The translations under genes were made by a program, and so were the position numbers. The notes below the pieces were generated by a model. It was given only the letters and a program-made list of their open reading frames with translations, made no database searches and had not been told where the DNA came from. From a virus, in the IMG/VR virus record IMGVR_UViG_3300047157_000089, positions 1-37,770 of that record: 37,770 nucleotides of DNA. The stretch is one strand, 5' to 3'. Position 1 is the first letter of the stretch; every line of letters begins with the position of its first letter. Positions 36,436-37,770 of this stretch are shown here, piece by piece.

Positions 36436-37142
36436 TGGCTGGTTACAAAAAGGTGTTGGTAATCGGGGACATGCATTGTCCCTTCCAACATCGTAGTGCT
36501 TTACCATTCTTAGAAGCCTTAAAGAAACATTACAAAGGCTTTGACTTGGTGGTAAACATAGGTGATGAAATTGATTGCCATGCTATCTCAATGCATGATT
36601 CTAATCCTGACTTGCCAAGTGCAGGTGATGAGTTAGAATTAGCTAAGGCTGAGATACATAAGCTAGAAAAGATTTTTCCAAAGATGACCTTAGTAGATAG
36701 TAACCATAGTAGCTTGGTCTTTAGAAGAGCATTGAAACATGGTTTACCAAAAGGTTTCTTAAAATCTTATAACGACTTTCTGGAGGTAGGTAAGGGATGG
36801 AATTGGGTTAATGACCTAACGATTAATTTGTCTGATGGCGAGAGATGTTTTTTTACTCACGGAATGTCAGCAAATGTCCTACAAGTAGCACAGCGTATGG
36901 GACTAAATACAGTCCAGGGCCATTACCATAGTAAGTCTAGTATTCAGTATTACAGCAATCCTGACAAACTTGTTTGGGGTGCTCAGACTGGATGTTTAAC
37001 TAACCAACAGTCGTTAGCATTTGAGTATGCTAAGAACTTTAAGGACAGGTTTGTTATGTCATCGTTAGTAATTGTAGATGGTCAACCTAAGCTTCATCCA
37101 ATGATTATTAAGAATCATAAATGGATAGGTAGGATTATCTAA
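36435..37142 (+). CDS. calcineurin-like metallophosphoesterase, 235 aa
   Basis: All family motifs are present: VIGDMHCP (D-x-H) near residue 10, VVNIGDEID (G-D-x-x-D) near 38, DSNHSS (N-H) near 87, FFTHGM (H-G) near 135 and GHYHSKSS (G-H-x-H) near 152. These bind a two-metal centre. Phage members hydrolyse phosphodiesters or nucleotides; the substrate here is unknown. It lies between the winged-helix gene and the HNH gene in a DNA-metabolism operon, so DNA end or nucleotide processing is likely. Full-length, no frame change. Confidence 0.85.
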   Translation: MAGYKKVLVIGDMHCPFQHRSALPFLEALKKHYKGFDLVVNIGDEIDCHAISMHDSNPDLPSAGDELELAKAEIHKLEKIFPKMTLVDSNHSSLVFRRALKHGLPKGFLKSYNDFLEVGKGWNWVNDLTINLSDGERCFFTHGMSANVLQVAQRMGLNTVQGHYHSKSSIQYYSNPDKLVWGAQTGCLTNQQSLAFEYAKNFKDRFVMSSLVIVDGQPKLHPMIIKNHKWIGRII

Positions 37143-37426
37143 TGGCTACTAAAGCAGAAAAGTTACGCATGCAAAAGATGGTTGAGTTTGGGTGTGTGGT
37201 TTGTAGGTGGTATTGTGAGGAAGATGACTTACCACCATGCAACATACATCACATCAGAGACCATACTGGTATGGGTATGAAAGATGCAGACATGATACCT
37301 TTATGCCATACTCATCACCAGGGCAAGTTAGGGATACATCAGATAGGTAAGAAAACATGGGAAGCACGCTACGGAACACAGCGTGAATTACATCAACGAT
37401 TAATGGAGGAACTTTTTAATGAGTGA
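37142..37426 (+). CDS. Ref-like HNH nuclease (RecA-dependent nuclease family), 94 aa
   Basis: FGCVVCRWYCEEDDLPPCNI, HHIRDHTGMGMKDADMIPLC and HTHHQGKLGIHQIGKKTWEA hold a C-x2-C pair, the HH of the HNH core, PLC-x-x-H-H-Q-G and the downstream His. This is the layout of phage P1 Ref and related proteins, which cut DNA at RecA-formed D-loops. The HNH set looks complete. The neighbouring NinB-like, exonuclease and annealing genes fit a recombination role. Seven-base overlap with the DUF3310 gene. Confidence 0.75.
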   Translation: MATKAEKLRMQKMVEFGCVVCRWYCEEDDLPPCNIHHIRDHTGMGMKDADMIPLCHTHHQGKLGIHQIGKKTWEARYGTQRELHQRLMEELFNE

Positions 37427-37634
37427 GTTAGACAAACAGGTTGCTGGCAGTCATTACCAAGACTATGCCATTCAACCTTTGGAGTTTATAACTAAAAACA
37501 AACTATCTTATATACAAGGAAACATTATAAAATACGTTGTACGTTATGAGCAAAAAAATGGCATTGAAGATTTAGACAAAGCTATTCATTATATCAACAT
37601 ACTAAAGGAGGTAAGTCGTGAAAAGAAAATATAA
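37419..37634 (+). CDS. DUF3310 protein (phage nucleotide-kinase-like), 71 aa
   Basis: QVAGSHYQDYAIQPLEFITK, then NIIKYVVRYEQKNGIEDLDK and AIHYINIL match DUF3310: G-S-H-Y, I-Q-P-x-E-F, G-N-I-I-K-Y-V-x-R-Y-x-x-K-N-G-x-x-D-L-x-K-A. The family is common in T7-like phages and often labelled nucleotide kinase, but its biochemical role is not established. Full length, overlaps both neighbours; GGAGG upstream. Confidence 0.8.
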   Translation: MSELDKQVAGSHYQDYAIQPLEFITKNKLSYIQGNIIKYVVRYEQKNGIEDLDKAIHYINILKEVSREKKI

Positions 37635-37770
37635 AGGGTTATGCAACATAGCAACAACAACTATACTTCAGCTTGTCATTGTATTATTGCTGATAGTATT
37701 TTACGGAGTATTTGCATTAGGTGTATTAGCAGAAGAGAAAGGTAGCAAGGTAGGAGTAGGTGGTTTTGTT
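37618..37770 (+). CDS. membrane protein, truncated by the window end
   Basis: GTG start at 37618 with AAAGGAGG six bases upstream, overlapping the DUF3310 gene. After a basic start (MKRKYKGLCN) a strongly hydrophobic segment ILQLVIVLLLIVFYGVFALG forms a transmembrane helix or signal anchor, followed by A-E-E-K-G-S-K-V-G-V-G-G. Fifty-one codons are visible and no stop is reached. Function unknown. Confidence 0.6.
   Translation, partial: MKRKYKGLCNIATTTILQLVIVLLLIVFYGVFALGVLAEEKGSKVGVGGFV

Noticed and set aside
1-37770. CRISPR arrays, transposases, insertion sequences and integrases
   Set aside because: No regularly spaced direct repeats, terminal inverted repeats or transposase/integrase motifs were seen in the window.

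Overview
The window is one continuous stretch of an AT-rich tailed-phage genome; every supported gene is on the + strand. The structural genes point to a podovirus-like phage: a P22-type portal, a major capsid protein of the SU10/DUF5309 type, an SU10-type head-tail adaptor, a P22 gp10-like tail protein, several internal virion proteins and no tail tube, sheath or tape-measure gene. Short intergenic spacings, ATGA-type start/stop overlaps, a class II ribonucleotide reductase, a PqqA-like peptide and two T3-like promoters suggest a marine T7-like life style. The host is not identifiable from sequence alone. The pqqA-like gene makes a PQQ-using, possibly methylotrophic, marine proteobacterium a reasonable guess, but this is inference. 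No DNA polymerase, RNA polymerase, integrase or endolysin was recognised, so the genome continues beyond the window.

Layout. 1-2688: small genes, a nuclease-like protein and nrdJ, closed by a hairpin terminator. 2758: a T3-like promoter opens the late block: pqqA-like peptide, terS, terL, a small membrane protein, portal, a very large (about 1,720 codon) polyvalent-type protein, scaffold and capsid, then a UUCG hairpin terminator. 14383-21566: connector/adaptor, a roughly 1,300-residue modular tail fibre with a collar domain and Ser-Gly linkers, and further fibre or tail proteins. 21566-29255: tail and internal virion (ejection) proteins. 29291-31929: small genes of unknown function. 31994: a second copy of the T3-like promoter motif opens the replication/recombination block: DUF1376-like protein, Rad52/Erf-like annealing protein, YqaJ/lambda-exo-like nuclease, SSB-like protein, zinc-finger primase-like protein, a tmRNA-like small RNA, DnaB/gp4-type helicase, NinB-like protein, winged-helix protein, metallophosphoesterase, Ref-like HNH protein, DUF3310 protein and a truncated membrane protein.

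Most long genes are interrupted by single-base frame changes whose downstream frames continue the same protein family. I read these as sequencing or assembly errors, not pseudogenes, and have joined the pieces into one feature per gene. The damage is uneven: 7613-12229 is completely open whereas 3300-7000 is heavily broken.

Most notable: (1) a 78-nt RNA gene at 34688-34765 with tmRNA-like 5' and 3' ends, a G3-U70 pair and an encoded CCA, but no room for the tmRNA message or pseudoknots; (2) a 23-codon pqqA-like gene at the head of the late operon; (3) two identical 17-bp T3-promoter-like sites; (4) a giant protein with signs of ART-PolyVal and metallopeptidase domains; (5) a duplicated intergenic element of about 90 nt before the portal and before the scaffold.
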